A stretch of 5,808 nt of DNA from Alphaproteobacteria bacterium (lineage in GTDB: Bacteria; Pseudomonadota; Alphaproteobacteria; JAEULC01), in the NCBI GenBank assembly GCA_020851015.1, contig JADZDN010000391.1, positions 1-5,808 of the forward strand, written 5' to 3'. Below the pieces are notes generated by a model. The model was given only the letters and a program-made list of their open reading frames with translations, ran no database searches and was not told where the DNA came from. The position numbers and the translations under genes were made by a program. Positions 5,352 through 5,808 of the stretch are shown in pieces. Within the stretch, counting starts at the first letter, position 1, and each line of letters begins with the position of its first letter.

Positions 5352-5808
5352 ATGATCAGACGCGTATTCCTGGCCCGGGCCGCTTCGGCGGCGCTCGTCC
5401 TTGGCATGGGTTTCGGGCCGGGCCTGGCCGGCCGGCCCGCCAGCGCGGCGACCGACGGCGCCGGCGACTTCATCAAGCAGCTCGGCGCCCAGGCCGTGGC
5501 CGCGCTGGGCGAGGCCCAGCCCAGCCGCGAGTCGCTGCAGCGCATCATCGGCGACGGGCTGGACGTGGATTCGGTCGGCCGCTTCGCGCTGGGCGCGTTC
5601 CTGCGCCAATCCAACCCCAAGAAGGTCGACGAGTACCTGAAGGTGTTCCGCGACTACGTGCTGATGTCCTATCCCGACCTCCTGGGCAAGCTGAAGCTGC
5701 GCGAGATCGACATCCTGGCGGTCAAGGGCGTGGACGACCAGACCAGCTTCGTCAACACCCGCATCGGCCACGGCGACAGCGACCAGGTCGAGGTGGGCTG
5801 GTACGTGC
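5352..5808 (+). CDS. mlaC: MlaC/Ttg2D-family periplasmic phospholipid-binding protein (3' partial)
   Basis: The frame from ATG 5352 is open to the right edge (152 residues seen of about 200 usual). The family carries phospholipid through the periplasm between the inner-membrane Mla ABC transporter and the outer-membrane lipoprotein complex, keeping outer-membrane lipid asymmetry. Residues 1-33 look like an export signal: MIRRVFLARA, a hydrophobic stretch ASAALVLGMGFG, and a probable signal-peptidase site after ASA (31-33). RRVFL resembles a twin-arginine motif. The mature part follows the family pattern: DFIKQLGAQAVAAL (39-52), GLDVDSVGRFALGAFLR (69-85), EYLKVFRDYVLMSY (94-107), a beta region with VNTRIGH (134-140) and VEVGWYV (146-152) at the edge. 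The ribosome site is weak (GAGG about 15 bases before ATG). It is divergent from the AsmA gene. The hopanoid-linked HpnM proteins are close relatives, so the symbol is at family level only; genes further right would decide. Confidence 0.85.
   Translation, partial: MIRRVFLARAASAALVLGMGFGPGLAGRPASAATDGAGDFIKQLGAQAVAALGEAQPSRESLQRIIGDGLDVDSVGRFALGAFLRQSNPKKVDEYLKVFRDYVLMSYPDLLGKLKLREIDILAVKGVDDQTSFVNTRIGHGDSDQVEVGWYV

Noticed and set aside
3694..5355. Plus-strand 553-codon open frame antisense to the AsmA gene
   Set aside because: Composition is Arg/Gly/Leu/Val-rich with no motif, and the opposite strand has clear AsmA domains, anchor and ribosome site. Long antisense frames are expected at this GC content.
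5199..5771. Minus-strand 190-codon frame antisense to the mlaC-like gene
   Set aside because: No domain, and the plus strand carries a clear MlaC pattern with an export signal.
1..5808. tRNA, rRNA, riboswitch, insertion sequence or phage attachment site
   Set aside because: No cloverleaf with a conserved T-loop, no transposase, no terminal inverted repeats with target duplication, and no known riboswitch core was recognised by eye.

Overview
This window reads as ordinary chromosomal DNA from a very GC-rich Gram-negative bacterium. The most likely source is an alphaproteobacterium, of Rhodospirillales/Reyranella-like type. That placement is inferred from GC-dominated third codon positions, from the pairing of an AsmA-family protein with an MlaC/Ttg2D-type lipid carrier (which implies an outer membrane), and from an intergenic palindromic repeat of the ACGAAGG heptad type. 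No 16S or other marker gene is present, so the taxonomy is tentative.

Layout, left to right. Bases 1-793 (+) hold most of an HNH endonuclease with homing-endonuclease-associated repeats; its N-terminus lies outside the window. Six bases later the convergent minus-strand block begins. Read in its direction of transcription it runs AsmA-family membrane-anchored protein (4998 to 2800), then a palindromic intergenic repeat (2783 to 2723), then a family-6-type DNA-deoxyinosine (hypoxanthine) glycosylase (about 2750 to 2133), then a CodA-like amidohydrolase (2041 to 800). A 353-base divergent intergenic region (4999-5351) separates AsmA from a plus-strand MlaC/Ttg2D-type periplasmic lipid-binding protein (5352 onward), which runs off the right edge.

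Functionally there are two loose themes. The right half concerns the cell envelope: AsmA-like proteins and MlaC are both linked to phospholipid handling between inner and outer membrane, and here they sit head to head. The left half concerns nucleic acids and nucleobases: an HNH nuclease, a glycosylase that removes deaminated bases from DNA, and an amidohydrolase with the complete catalytic set of cytosine deaminases. The three minus-strand genes could be co-transcribed, but a strong hairpin lies between AsmA and the glycosylase, and a candidate promoter lies before the amidohydrolase.

I did not find a clear previously undescribed system. The points most worth checking are the heptad-repeat palindrome that supplies the apparent start of the glycosylase gene, the head-to-head AsmA/MlaC arrangement with its structured mlaC leader, the Tat-like signal of the MlaC homologue, and the unusual C-terminus of the AsmA protein (a lone cysteine pair followed by a Gly/Ala/Pro repeat tail).
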